In this document: positions 1 to 7,582 of the stretch, piece after piece
Layout of the letters: every line of letters begins with the position of its first letter
How positions within the stretch are numbered: the first letter of the stretch is position 1
Source of the DNA: Alphaproteobacteria bacterium
Lineage (GTDB): Bacteria > Pseudomonadota > Alphaproteobacteria > SMXP01
Assembly: GCA_021774995.1 (NCBI GenBank)
Contig: JAJFIM010000431.1
Span: 1 to 10,029 of the forward strand
Reading direction: 5' to 3'
Length of the DNA stretch: 10,029 nt
Program-made: the position numbers and the translations under genes
Notes under the pieces: model-generated
Seen by the model: only the letters and a program-made list of their open reading frames with translations
Database searches by the model: none
What the model was told of the DNA's origin: nothing

Positions 1-2
1 TC

Positions 3-2426
3 GTCGTGTTGGCCATGGGCAAATACGGCGCGCGCGAGTTGAATTACTCACGTGATATCGACATTACTGTGTATTTCGATGAGGAGAAACTCTCCCTGAA
101 GCCCGGTCTTGACCCGAGGCAATTTTGCATCCGCCTGACGAAAGATATTGTCAAATACATACAAGAGATGACCGAGGACGGGTATGTCTTCCGGGTTGAT
201 TTGCGCCTTCGGCCGGATGCGGGGGCAACGCCGGTGGCCATTTCTGTAACGGCCGCTGAGCAATATTATGAAAGCATGGGGCAAAACTGGGAGCGCGCGG
301 CGATGATCAAAGCGCGGCCCGCAGCGGGAGACTTGTCTATCGGTGCGCACTTTCTTGAATCTCTCGCACCGTTTATCTGGCGTAAATATTTAGATTACGC
401 CGCCATTGAAGACATCCACTCCATCAAGCGACAAATTCACGCAAGTGGCGGACATAAAGCCATAGCGGTGGCCGGTCACAATATTAAGTTGGGACTGGGC
501 GGTATTCGCGAAATAGAATTTTTTGTCCAAACGCAGCAATTGATTATGGGCGGGCGCAATAAGTCTTTGCGCAATTCAACGACATGCGGCGCTCTGGATG
601 ATTTCGTGCGCGAAGGGTTGGTGGATATTAAAATTGCTGAAGAGTTGAAAGACTCGTATCGTTTTTTGCGGTATGTAGAGCACCGTTTGCAAATGATTGA
701 AGACGCGCAAACGCATTCAATTCCAGAGGATGGCCAAGAGATTACCCACGTCGCCAGGTTTTCCGGGTATTCAGATACGGAAGAATTTACCGCGGTTTTA
801 CTCCGGCGCCTGAAAAGGGTTCATCATCATTACAGCAAGCTCTTTGCCAAGTCTGAGCCGCTTGCCGGTGAGCAAGGGAACCTGGTTTTTACAGGTGTTG
901 ATGATGACCCAGAGACAATCAAGTCGTTGACGCGGATGGGTTTTGACCGTCCGAGCAGCGTGGCGGCAACCGTTCGCTCGTGGCACTTTGGAAGACTTCG
1001 CGCAACCCGGAGTAAACGCGCGCGTGAACTTCTCACTAAGTTAGGACCGGTTATTTTAGAGGCGATTTCGAAAACCTCAAATCCGGGCGTCACTTTCACG
1101 CGTTTTCATGATTTTATATCTGGTCTGCCCTCCGGGGTGCAGCTTTTTTCATTGTTTTATTCTCACCCTGAGCTTTTATATCTGGTGACCGATACGCTTG
1201 GAATGGCGCCGCGACTGGGCGCTTATCTGGCCAAAAACGCTGGTGTGTTGGACGCGCTTCTGGATGCAGATTTTCTGACAAGCCTGCCAGCGCGCCAGGA
1301 AATGGGCATTGAGTTGAGCGAATGCCTGAAAGGAGAGGAAGACTTTGAACGCGTGCTTGACCAGGCGCGGCGTTGGGGCAAGGAACAAACATTTCGTATA
1401 GGCCTGGCGGTTTTACGCGGCGCGGCGCCGGCGGACAGGGCCGGGAAATCGTACTCAGATCTGGCTGATGTGTTGATTGATCACCTGTCGCAATTTGCTC
1501 AGGCTGATATTATGCGCACTCACGGTTCATTGCTGGGCGCGCGCAGCGCGGTGATTGGCTTGGGCAAACTGGGCGGCGGGGAACTGACGGCGACTTCGGA
1601 TATTGACCTCATTTTTATATATGATTATGAGCGGGATGGAGATGCGTCTGACGGGGAGCGGCCACTCGCGCCGACGCGCTATTTTTCGCGCTCCGCCCAA
1701 AGAATGATTGCGGCCCTGTCCGCGCCCACGGCGGAGGGCAAACTCTATGAAGTCGATATGAATCTACGGCCATCTGGAAAATCAGGCCCGATCGCTTCGC
1801 GTCTGTCGTCTTTTTCGCGTTATTACGAAAAAGAAGCGTGGACATGGGAGAAGATGGCGTTGACCCGCGCGCGGTTAATTTCGGGTGATGGTGACCTCAT
1901 CAAGGCAGCCGAAAAAACGATCAAACATATTCTGTGTTTACCGCGGGACAAAAAAGAGTTGGCTCGTGATGTTTTGAGCATGCGTGCGCGCATTGAACGG
2001 GAAAAGGGATCTAAAGATCTCTGGAATTTAAAACAAGTCCGTGGCGGTCTGATCGATCTTGAATTCATATGCCAGTATCTTCAATTAGCGCATGCGCATG
2101 AATTCCCCGATATACTTGACCATAATACGCGCGGTGCTTTTCAGAAAATTGAACAGGCCAAGCTGTTATCCCAGGATATGGCCGCCCGGTTGATCGCAGC
2201 GAGTGACCTCCTCCACAATCTGACGCAAATCACGCGTATTGCCGTTGACGGAATTTTCTCCCCGCAAGAGGCGGGAGATAGCTTAAAAAACCTTATGGCG
2301 CGCAGCAATGGCGTGGAAGAATTTCAGGAGCTTAACGAAAAATTACAAACGACATTGGCTTTCGTTAATGGCGCCTTTGAGGAGATTATCGGGTCCTTTG
2401 AAAGCCTAAAGGTTAAGGAGCGTTAA
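3..2426 (+). CDS. glnE: Bifunctional glutamine synthetase adenylyltransferase / adenylyl-removing enzyme, 5'-truncated by window edge
   Basis: GlnE attaches AMP to, or removes it from, a tyrosine of glutamine synthetase in the cytoplasm, under PII control, and so tunes ammonia assimilation to nitrogen supply. The visible 807 codons run from inside the N-terminal adenylyl-removing domain to the natural stop. Numbering from the GTG at position 6, the first nucleotidyltransferase motif GARELNYSRDID spans residues 8-19, with metal-binding Asp17 and Asp19. It is followed by RVDLRLRPDAG and an NWERAAMIKAR block. The second, adenylyltransferase, domain has GLGKLGGGELTATSDID with Asp532 and Asp534, then VDMNLRPSGKSG, WEKMALTRAR and RGGLIDLEF. 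Family members are usually about 950-1000 residues, so roughly 150-180 N-terminal residues lie upstream of the window. The reading frame is open to the first base, and the GTG at 6 is not the true start. No frameshift is seen. The next gene starts 144 bp downstream, so it is probably a separate transcription unit. Confidence 0.97.
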   Translation, partial: VVLAMGKYGARELNYSRDIDITVYFDEEKLSLKPGLDPRQFCIRLTKDIVKYIQEMTEDGYVFRVDLRLRPDAGATPVAISVTAAEQYYESMGQNWERAAMIKARPAAGDLSIGAHFLESLAPFIWRKYLDYAAIEDIHSIKRQIHASGGHKAIAVAGHNIKLGLGGIREIEFFVQTQQLIMGGRNKSLRNSTTCGALDDFVREGLVDIKIAEELKDSYRFLRYVEHRLQMIEDAQTHSIPEDGQEITHVARFSGYSDTEEFTAVLLRRLKRVHHHYSKLFAKSEPLAGEQGNLVFTGVDDDPETIKSLTRMGFDRPSSVAATVRSWHFGRLRATRSKRARELLTKLGPVILEAISKTSNPGVTFTRFHDFISGLPSGVQLFSLFYSHPELLYLVTDTLGMAPRLGAYLAKNAGVLDALLDADFLTSLPARQEMGIELSECLKGEEDFERVLDQARRWGKEQTFRIGLAVLRGAAPADRAGKSYSDLADVLIDHLSQFAQADIMRTHGSLLGARSAVIGLGKLGGGELTATSDIDLIFIYDYERDGDASDGERPLAPTRYFSRSAQRMIAALSAPTAEGKLYEVDMNLRPSGKSGPIASRLSSFSRYYEKEAWTWEKMALTRARLISGDGDLIKAAEKTIKHILCLPRDKKELARDVLSMRARIEREKGSKDLWNLKQVRGGLIDLEFICQYLQLAHAHEFPDILDHNTRGAFQKIEQAKLLSQDMAARLIAASDLLHNLTQITRIAVDGIFSPQEAGDSLKNLMARSNGVEEFQELNEKLQTTLAFVNGAFEEIIGSFESLKVKER

Positions 2427-2510
2427 CTCTTCAGGGTGAATCAGTCACGCATATTTACAAATGCTGCAGAATTGCTGGGGTTCGAGCGGGGGCAGTTTCG
2501 TTTCCTTCAT

Positions 2511-2537
2511 TTGCTGGAAACCATATTTATCTAGAAT
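2511..2537 (+). promoter_or_regulatory. Weak sigma-70-like promoter candidate before the flavoprotein operon
   Basis: The 144-bp gap between glnE and the first flavoprotein gene needs a promoter if the operon is independent. The best -10 candidate is TAGAAT at 2532-2537 (five of six matches to TATAAT). TTGCTG at 2511-2516 could serve as -35, but the spacer is only 15 nt, shorter than usual. The same heptamer TTGCTGG also occurs at 2472-2478, 39 bp upstream, and might be an activator half-site or chance. No convincing rho-independent terminator for glnE is visible in the gap. This is a low-confidence pattern call. Confidence 0.22.
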
Positions 2538-2565
2538 CCTCGTTGATTTAGTCGAGGGGGTCTAG
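2531..2565 (+). promoter_or_regulatory. Inverted repeat covering the ribosome binding site of the first flavoprotein gene
   Basis: Two nested arm pairs are visible: CTAGA at 2531-2535 with TCTAG at 2561-2565, and CCTCG at 2538-2542 with CGAGG at 2553-2557. They leave a 10-nt loop and a 2x3 internal loop. The right arm contains the purine-rich stretch GAGGGGG (2554-2560), the likely Shine-Dalgarno region for the ATG at 2571. In RNA this fold would hide the ribosome binding site. In DNA it could be an operator overlapping the -10 candidate. There is no T-run, so it is unlikely to be a terminator. The arms are short and could be chance. Confidence 0.35.
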
Positions 2566-2570
2566 GCGCT

Positions 2571-4157
2571 ATGGCGGGCCATGACGTGATCATTGTTGGA
2601 GCGGGTCATAACGGCCTGGTTGCCGCCGCTTATCTCGCGCGCGCCGGGCTGGATGTGCTTGTATGCGAACGGGCCTCGCAAGTAGGCGGTTCTCTGGCGA
2701 ATACGGAAATATGCCCTGGCTTTATCGGGGCAAGCGGCGCGCATGACGTGACTTTGATGGCGCCGGCCATCATTTCAGATCTCAATCTCAGCGCATTCGG
2801 GTTAAATTTTATCCCTTTACCAGGACGCGCCACGCTTCTGCGAGATGGGGGCTATATCGGGTCCTATGCGAATACTCATCAAACGGCGTGCGATATAGAG
2901 CGGTATTGCCACCGGGATGCGGAGCGGTACCGCGATTATGAACGCCATATGGCGCGTCAAAGAAATCTCTTCAAAACATTATTGATGTCGCCTTTTCCTG
3001 ATATTGCGATGCTGGGGCGCGATGATCATCACTTGCCGGAAGCCGTGGCAAAGGGGCTGAAAGCCATGGGTAAAGACACCATGTTCGAAGCCTTAACGTT
3101 TTGGTTCCGGTCCTGCAAAGATCACCTTGACCAATACTTTGAAACCGACGCCTTGAAAGCGCATATCGCCGGACCGTCTTTTGTGGGCGCGCCGCGGGGT
3201 CCATTTTCTCCGGGGACGGCCTATCTTCTTCTGCATTCCCAATTAGGTGCGCACATGCAAGGCCTTCAAGGTTTTGTGCGCGGCGGGACTCAAAAGCTGG
3301 GAGAGGCTTTGCTGAGCGCCGTGAAAACCTTTGGCGGGAAAGTGCTTTGCGACGCGGAAGTTTCGGGCGTTAACCTGGCCAAAGGGGCTGTCGTCAGCGT
3401 GACTTTGGCTGATGGGTCCGTCCACGAAGCGAAGTCTATCGTGTCCAATCTCGATTTGAAGCGCACATTCCTCACGCTTTTTGATTGGGAGGCTTTGTCT
3501 GATCCACTTCTGGCTCAGGTGGGTCATTTCCGTATGCAGGGCTCTGTCGCGAATATGAATATCGCATTGGATGGCCTGCCCGAATTTCCCGGTCTCCCCG
3601 ATGGATGTCCTTTGCTGGCGGGCAGGCTTAATTTTACCGCGAGCTTAAGCGACATGGAGCGCGCGTTTGATTGCTGGAAAGACAGCCGGACGCCGGACTA
3701 CCCGCCGCTCGAAGTCACACTGCCCTCGCTCTCAGATCCCTCGCTGTGTCCGCCAGGCAAACACGTATTATCGATACACATTCAGTATATTCCCAATCAT
3801 CTTATGGCGGGGAATTGGGATGACGAAAAAAAAGAAGCTTTGGCGGTGCGCGTCTTGAGCCTTGTTGCAGAACACAGCCCAAATTTAAAAGACCTGATAT
3901 TAGGTTGGACATTGGATGTCCCCCCTGATTTGGAAGATAAATTTGCATTAACCGGCGGGGATATTCACCACGGCGACATGTCGCTGGATCAATTGCTCTT
4001 TAACCGGCCATTGCCGGGTTATACGAACCATCGCACGCCCTTTAAAAATTTTTATATGTGTGGAGCCAGCACCCATCCGGGCGGGGGCGTGATGGGCGCG
4101 CCCGGGGCGCTGGCGGCGCGTTCGGTATTGAACGATCTGGGATATGCGGGTTCATGA
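2571..4157 (+). CDS. FAD-dependent oxidoreductase, phytoene-desaturase-like / PYROXD2-like (first paralogue)
   Basis: A 528-residue flavoprotein, probably cytoplasmic: no signal peptide or membrane segment is seen. The N-terminus carries a Rossmann FAD-binding motif, VGAGHNG (G10-x-G12-x-x-G15), with an acidic residue ending the second strand (VLVCE) and a following GG at the 'QVGGS' turn. The C-terminus has the family's FAD-closing region: GGDIHHGDMSLDQ (from residue 462), YMCGAS (from 495) and a GGGVMGAPG glycine cluster. This places it in the COG1233-type NAD(P)/FAD oxidoreductases related to CrtI and PYROXD2. The substrate cannot be read from sequence. No crtB or other carotenoid gene is nearby, so a carotenoid desaturase role is unlikely. 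It is the first gene of an operon: its TGA overlaps the ATG of a homologous flavoprotein gene, which suggests the two form a complex or act in sequence. The start is the ATG at 2571, behind GAGGGGG at 2554-2560 and a few residues before the FAD motif. Confidence 0.9.
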   Translation: MAGHDVIIVGAGHNGLVAAAYLARAGLDVLVCERASQVGGSLANTEICPGFIGASGAHDVTLMAPAIISDLNLSAFGLNFIPLPGRATLLRDGGYIGSYANTHQTACDIERYCHRDAERYRDYERHMARQRNLFKTLLMSPFPDIAMLGRDDHHLPEAVAKGLKAMGKDTMFEALTFWFRSCKDHLDQYFETDALKAHIAGPSFVGAPRGPFSPGTAYLLLHSQLGAHMQGLQGFVRGGTQKLGEALLSAVKTFGGKVLCDAEVSGVNLAKGAVVSVTLADGSVHEAKSIVSNLDLKRTFLTLFDWEALSDPLLAQVGHFRMQGSVANMNIALDGLPEFPGLPDGCPLLAGRLNFTASLSDMERAFDCWKDSRTPDYPPLEVTLPSLSDPSLCPPGKHVLSIHIQYIPNHLMAGNWDDEKKEALAVRVLSLVAEHSPNLKDLILGWTLDVPPDLEDKFALTGGDIHHGDMSLDQLLFNRPLPGYTNHRTPFKNFYMCGASTHPGGGVMGAPGALAARSVLNDLGYAGS

Positions 4158-5800
4158 TCAGATTTCTGTCGCGAAAATCAAAAGAAACTGACGCCGTTAA
4201 GCCGCGCTCGAAGGATGGGTGCGATGCAGTGATCATTGGCGGGGGGCATAATGGTTTGGTTTGCGCGGCAATGCTGGCCAAAGCCGGATTGAAAGTGACG
4301 GTGTTGGAAGCCCTTGAGAAACTGGGAGGCATGACGACAAGCGATGAAATCAGCCAAAGCGTGCGCGTTTCCACCTGCGCACACCTGGTATATGCACTGG
4401 ATGAACGGGTCGTTAAAGGCTTGAAATTGCACAAATATGGACTTCAATTCGCCAAGACCAAACTATCGACAATCGCGCCGGACGGGGAGGGGCAGGCTGT
4501 GCGCCTCCATCACGATATGTCGAAGACGCAAGCGGGATTGCGGGTGTTCTCAGAGTCGGACGCCGCGGCGTATTCGAAGTTTCGTGAAAAGACGCGCGCC
4601 TTTTCCCGCGCCATGGAAACCCTGGCGACGGGTTCCCCTTCAAATTCTCAAGCTTCAGGTCTTGAAGCGGTAGAGAGTTTTTTGGATCAGATCCAAATAT
4701 TGACCGGAGATGACAGACGCGAATTTTTAAGGTTGCTGGTTTCCAGCTCGGGCGATGTTCTTGATGAAACTTTTGAAAATGATTTACTGAAGGGTGCGCT
4801 TGCGTTTGATAGCGTCTTGGGATTGAACGCTGGTCCGCGTTCCATGAACTCTATGGCGCATTACCTCTATCGTCTCAGCGGCGAAGCCGCCTCCGGGCGG
4901 GGCGCCATGGCCATTGCGACCGGAGGTATGTCCAGTCTAGCAGATGCGTTGAGCGGCGCGGCGCGGTTCCATGGCGCGGACATTCGGACCGGTGCCAAGG
5001 TCGCCCGCGTCATCATCAAAAAAGGGGTGGCCTGCGGCGTGGAATTGGAAGATGGGGAGCGCGTGACGGCCCCTCTTGTGTTTTCCAATGCCGATCCCAA
5101 AACAACGTATCTTAAATTGGTTGGGGTTGATTATTTGGATACGGGTTTTTATTCTCAAGTGAAAGCGCTGCGTTGCGAGGGCGTCACGGCCAAAATGAAT
5201 TTGGTTTTGGACGGAATGCCGACTTTCAGAGGATTGACGGAGGAAGATCTGTCAAACCGCATCGTAATATGCCCCAGCATTGTTTTTGCTGAGCGCGCTT
5301 ACAATCCCATCAAATACCATTCGTTTTCTCATGACCCTATTTTTGAAATAGTTTTTCCCAGTCTTCATGACGCCTCTCTTGCGTCAGGGGGCGCGCATAT
5401 TCTTTCAGCCAATGTGCAATATGTGCCTTATAAAGTAGAAGGGGGCTGGCCAAAGCGCCGCGATGAGCTTGTTGAGCAATTGGTCAAAGCGCTCAATTAT
5501 TTTGCGCCTGGCGTCAAGGACCGCATTATTGCCGGACATGTTTTAACGCCTCTTGAAATTGAGCAGGAATATGGATGCGCCGGAGGGCATTGGCATCATG
5601 GAGATTTCGCCTTGGATCAGGTAGGCGCCTTGCGGCCTGGGCGCGGCGCAGGCGCATATGGCGCGCCGATTGCGGGACTTTATCTATGCGGCGCGGGTGC
5701 CTCTGGTGGCGGGGTCACGGGGCGGCCGGGTCTTACGGCCGCTGAGCGCGCCGTGGCGGATTTGCGCGCAGGCCGAAAAGCGGGGGCGCGGACGTTATGA
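4154..5800 (+). CDS. FAD-dependent oxidoreductase, phytoene-desaturase-like / PYROXD2-like (second paralogue)
   Basis: A 548-residue flavoprotein homologous to its upstream neighbour. After a basic N-terminus of about 22 residues comes the FAD-binding motif IGGGHNG (G29-x-G31-x-x-G34), VTVLEALEKLGGM, and near the C-terminus GGHWHHGDFALDQ, LYLCGAGASGGGV and TGRPG. The two paralogues share the HHGD-x-x-LDQ and CGA...GGGV signatures but differ elsewhere, so this looks like an old duplication with divergence rather than a recent copy. The frame is open upstream to a possible start at 4058, but that would overlap the previous gene by 100 bp. The ATG at 4154 forms the compact ATGA overlap typical of translational coupling and keeps a complete FAD domain, so I chose it. 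The stop again overlaps the next gene by ATGA. Stoichiometric expression with its neighbours is likely. The substrate is unknown; amine or alpha-amino-acid oxidation would fit the GcvT-like partner, but that is inference. Confidence 0.9.
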   Translation: MIRFLSRKSKETDAVKPRSKDGCDAVIIGGGHNGLVCAAMLAKAGLKVTVLEALEKLGGMTTSDEISQSVRVSTCAHLVYALDERVVKGLKLHKYGLQFAKTKLSTIAPDGEGQAVRLHHDMSKTQAGLRVFSESDAAAYSKFREKTRAFSRAMETLATGSPSNSQASGLEAVESFLDQIQILTGDDRREFLRLLVSSSGDVLDETFENDLLKGALAFDSVLGLNAGPRSMNSMAHYLYRLSGEAASGRGAMAIATGGMSSLADALSGAARFHGADIRTGAKVARVIIKKGVACGVELEDGERVTAPLVFSNADPKTTYLKLVGVDYLDTGFYSQVKALRCEGVTAKMNLVLDGMPTFRGLTEEDLSNRIVICPSIVFAERAYNPIKYHSFSHDPIFEIVFPSLHDASLASGGAHILSANVQYVPYKVEGGWPKRRDELVEQLVKALNYFAPGVKDRIIAGHVLTPLEIEQEYGCAGGHWHHGDFALDQVGALRPGRGAGAYGAPIAGLYLCGAGASGGGVTGRPGLTAAERAVADLRAGRKAGARTL

Positions 5801-6942
5801 GCAATTCCCCTCATCCGTGGCAAGAGGCCGTGCGGCCGTCGCCTTTTCACGGCGCCGCTGCAAGCCATTCCTTGACCAATGAATGGCTGCGCCGGGGCGC
5901 GTACACGGTGGCCGATGTCTACTCCACTGTTGAACAGGAATATGACGCACTGCGCGCGGGCGCGGGTCTGGTCGATCATTCGCCGCTAAACAAGGTCCGC
6001 ATTTCCGGGAAAAATGCGCGCCCCTTCCTCAACCGCCTGCTGACGGGCAATGCGGATGATCTGCCGCTTCGCCAGTCTTTGTCCTCTCTCTTTTGCAATG
6101 ATGCGGGACATGTCATCGGGCTTGCCCGTCTTTTGCGCGTCCATGTTGAGGAATACCATTTATACACAGAAGAGAACCATACATCTTGGTTATGGGATAC
6201 GGCCAAAGGGTATAATGATATTCAGATTGATAACTTCACGCATGATACAGGCGTTTTAGGGATCTTTGGGCGGCAAGCGGCTGACATACTTTTGGCGGCG
6301 GGCGCAGATGGCGCCGAAGAATTGGAGCCATCGCATCATGACGCGTTCATGTTGCGGCAGGCGCGCTTGAGGATTCTCAAAACAATGCTCATGGGTGAAC
6401 CGGGATATTATTTATACGTTGATCCCAAAGACGCATTGCTGGTTTGGGAAACGCTGATGAAGGCGGGAGAGGCGCATGGATTGGCGCCGGTCGGACGGCG
6501 GGCGCAGGACATTTGCCGGATCGAAGCGGGCGAACTGCGCGCGGGAACGGATTTTATCGGCGCCCTTGAGGCCGTTCACGGCAATCGGCCGCGCTCCCCT
6601 TTCGAATGTGGATTGGATGCGTTAGTGGACCTGGAAAAAGATCATTTTGTGGGTTTGCGCGCTCTCAGTCACGGAGCGCACAATCAAAAGCGCACCTCTA
6701 TCGTTTGCTTGCGCGTAGAGGGAACGGAGGCGGTTACTGGGGCGCGCATACTCTCTAACGGTCAGTTGATAGGGGTCGTGACATCGAGCGCTTGGTCGCC
6801 CAGTTTGGGGCATGTGGCGGCTCTGGCGACGGTGGCCGCTGGGAACGCGCGTCCTGGAGAAGTTGTGCAAATTGAGTTTTTCACAACGAATGAGCTTGAG
6901 CCCGAAACGCGTAAACTTGAAGCCATAATTGTTGAAAAATGA
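5797..6942 (+). CDS. GcvT-like aminomethyltransferase-fold protein with altered folate-site motif
   Basis: A 381-residue protein of normal length for the glycine cleavage T-protein family, with both domains. The GcvT fold covers roughly residues 46-290: YDALRAGAGLVDHS, KVRISGKNARPFLNRLLTGN, VLGIFGRQAADIL, CRIEAGELRAGTDF and SPFECGLDALVD with KDHFVGLRAL. The C-terminal GCV_T_C barrel spans about 295-362 (GARILSNGQLIGVVTSSAWSPSLG). T-proteins transfer a one-carbon unit to tetrahydrofolate. Here the region matching the canonical GGVIDDL is GHVIGLA (104-110), so the conserved aspartates are Gly108 and Leu109. The protein may bind folate differently, use another acceptor, or act only as a partner of the two upstream flavoproteins. 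It overlaps the preceding stop by ATGA and is the last gene of the operon. No gcvH or gcvP lies beside it, so it is not called gcvT. Confidence 0.85.
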   Translation: MSNSPHPWQEAVRPSPFHGAAASHSLTNEWLRRGAYTVADVYSTVEQEYDALRAGAGLVDHSPLNKVRISGKNARPFLNRLLTGNADDLPLRQSLSSLFCNDAGHVIGLARLLRVHVEEYHLYTEENHTSWLWDTAKGYNDIQIDNFTHDTGVLGIFGRQAADILLAAGADGAEELEPSHHDAFMLRQARLRILKTMLMGEPGYYLYVDPKDALLVWETLMKAGEAHGLAPVGRRAQDICRIEAGELRAGTDFIGALEAVHGNRPRSPFECGLDALVDLEKDHFVGLRALSHGAHNQKRTSIVCLRVEGTEAVTGARILSNGQLIGVVTSSAWSPSLGHVAALATVAAGNARPGEVVQIEFFTTNELEPETRKLEAIIVEK

Positions 6943-7120
6943 TTTAATATCAATTGATTAGATATCTTGACCTCCCTGCTTAATTTAACGTCAGCCCGCC
7001 GCCCTCTAAGAGCGACGGAAAAGGCGGGTCTCACCCGTTAAAAGACTATGTGTCAACATTTAACACGCGATCTTTTGAAGCCGCTAGGCCCAGTGGATCG
7101 CAAAATTGCAGGTGATAAAA
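6943..7120 (+). promoter_or_regulatory. 178-bp leader with competing hairpins upstream of the EF-hand/sigma operon
   Basis: This gap must hold the end of the flavoprotein operon and the promoter of the next unit. CCCGCC (6995-7000) can pair with GGCGGG (7023-7028) across a 22-nt loop, inside which CTC-TAA-GAG (7004-7012) forms a small hairpin. The right arm also belongs to a second, mutually exclusive hairpin, CGGGT-CTC-ACCCG (7025-7037), followed by TTAAAAG rather than a T-run. Further on, GTTAAA (7037-7042) faces TTTAAC (7059-7064). An AT-rich patch with the palindrome TCAATTGA (6950-6957) and the arms ATATC/GATAT (6947-6951, 6961-6965) follows the upstream stop. I cannot assign a clean sigma-70 or ECF promoter. 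The layout could be a terminator for the flavoprotein operon, a regulatory leader, or both. Confidence 0.35.
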
Positions 7121-7555
7121 ATGAAAAAATCCCTCCTTATTTCGGCTGTTGTTCTCGCTCTGCCGCTCTCTTTTTCACTTTTGTCGGCGGCGCCCGGCGG
7201 CAGGCCCGGTCCGGGTATGATGCTTCAACATATGGACAGCGATGGCGACGGTCAGATCACAAAAGAAGAGTTCGATAGTGGCCGCATGGAGCGCTTTAGC
7301 ACAATAGATTCTGACAACAATGGAGCTTTCACTATTGATGAGATTGATCAATCGCGCGAGACAATGAGAGAAAAGATGCGCCAGAACCGGTTTAAGCGGA
7401 TGGATCAAGACGAAAACGGCCAGGTTACCGAGGATGAGTTCAACACGCATGGAATAGAAATGTTTTCGAGCATGGATGCGGATGAAGATGGCGTGGTTTC
7501 TCAGTCCGAGATTGAGGACTGGCGCCCCATGAAAATGGGCCCTGGCCGACCTTAA
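7121..7555 (+). CDS. Exported four-EF-hand calcium-binding protein
   Basis: A 144-residue protein with a Sec-type signal peptide (MKK, then a hydrophobic stretch to about residue 22, small residues S22-A23-A24), so it should act in the periplasm or outside the cell. Four 12-residue EF-hand loops are complete, each with Asp at position 1, Gly at 6 and Glu at 12: D39-E50 (DSDGDGQITKEE), D63-E74, D95-E106 and D119-E130. Calcium binding at four sites is therefore expected; whether it buffers or signals is unknown. Between loops 2 and 3 lies a charged helical linker (residues 79-94). The ATG at 7121 is chosen because AGGTG (7110-7114) lies 6 nt upstream and it gives a clean signal peptide; a TTG at 7106 is in frame but overlaps that site. 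It precedes an ECF sigma gene by 27 nt and probably shares its transcript, so its level may follow sigma activity. Confidence 0.9.
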   Translation: MKKSLLISAVVLALPLSFSLLSAAPGGRPGPGMMLQHMDSDGDGQITKEEFDSGRMERFSTIDSDNNGAFTIDEIDQSRETMREKMRQNRFKRMDQDENGQVTEDEFNTHGIEMFSSMDADEDGVVSQSEIEDWRPMKMGPGRP

Positions 7556-7561
7556 GGCCAG
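7542..7561 (+). other. Small hairpin at the stop codon of the EF-hand gene
   Basis: CTGGCC (7542-7547) and GGCCAG (7556-7561) form a perfect 6-bp stem with an 8-nt loop that contains the TAA stop. No T-run follows, so it is not a standard intrinsic terminator. It could slow decay of the upstream message or partly separate EF-hand from sigma expression. It may also be chance, since the arms are short. Confidence 0.3.
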
Positions 7562-7582
7562 TACGGCGGCTTGACGATCGTT

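Noticed and set aside
4058..4153. Upstream extension of the second flavoprotein gene
   Set aside because: It would overlap the conserved C-terminus of the first gene by 100 bp and encodes a low-complexity Gly/Arg stretch; ATG 4154 gives the ATGA overlap.
4042..4434. Minus-strand 130-codon open frame
   Set aside because: It lies antisense to the FAD-binding region of the second flavoprotein and the end of the first, with no recognisable domain; it is a shadow of strongly coding sequence.
2571..5800. Carotenoid desaturases (CrtI) as a functional assignment
   Set aside because: The fold family matches, but no crtB, crtE or other carotenoid gene is present, and the GcvT-like partner argues for other chemistry.
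5797..6942. Calling the gene gcvT of the glycine cleavage system
   Set aside because: No gcvH or gcvP is adjacent, the IDD motif is altered, and it is coupled to flavoprotein genes.
6950..6957. TCAATTGA palindrome as a regulator binding site
   Set aside because: It is only 8 bp in AT-rich sequence right after a stop codon, with no second copy nearby; too weak to call.
7048..7278. Leader-peptide ORF starting in the EF-hand leader
   Set aside because: It has no Shine-Dalgarno and runs out of frame into the EF-hand gene, whose own signal peptide and EF loops are clearly the coding frame.
7542..7561. Intrinsic terminator between the EF-hand and sigma genes
   Set aside because: The stem is only 6 bp and no T-run follows; listed as a small hairpin only.
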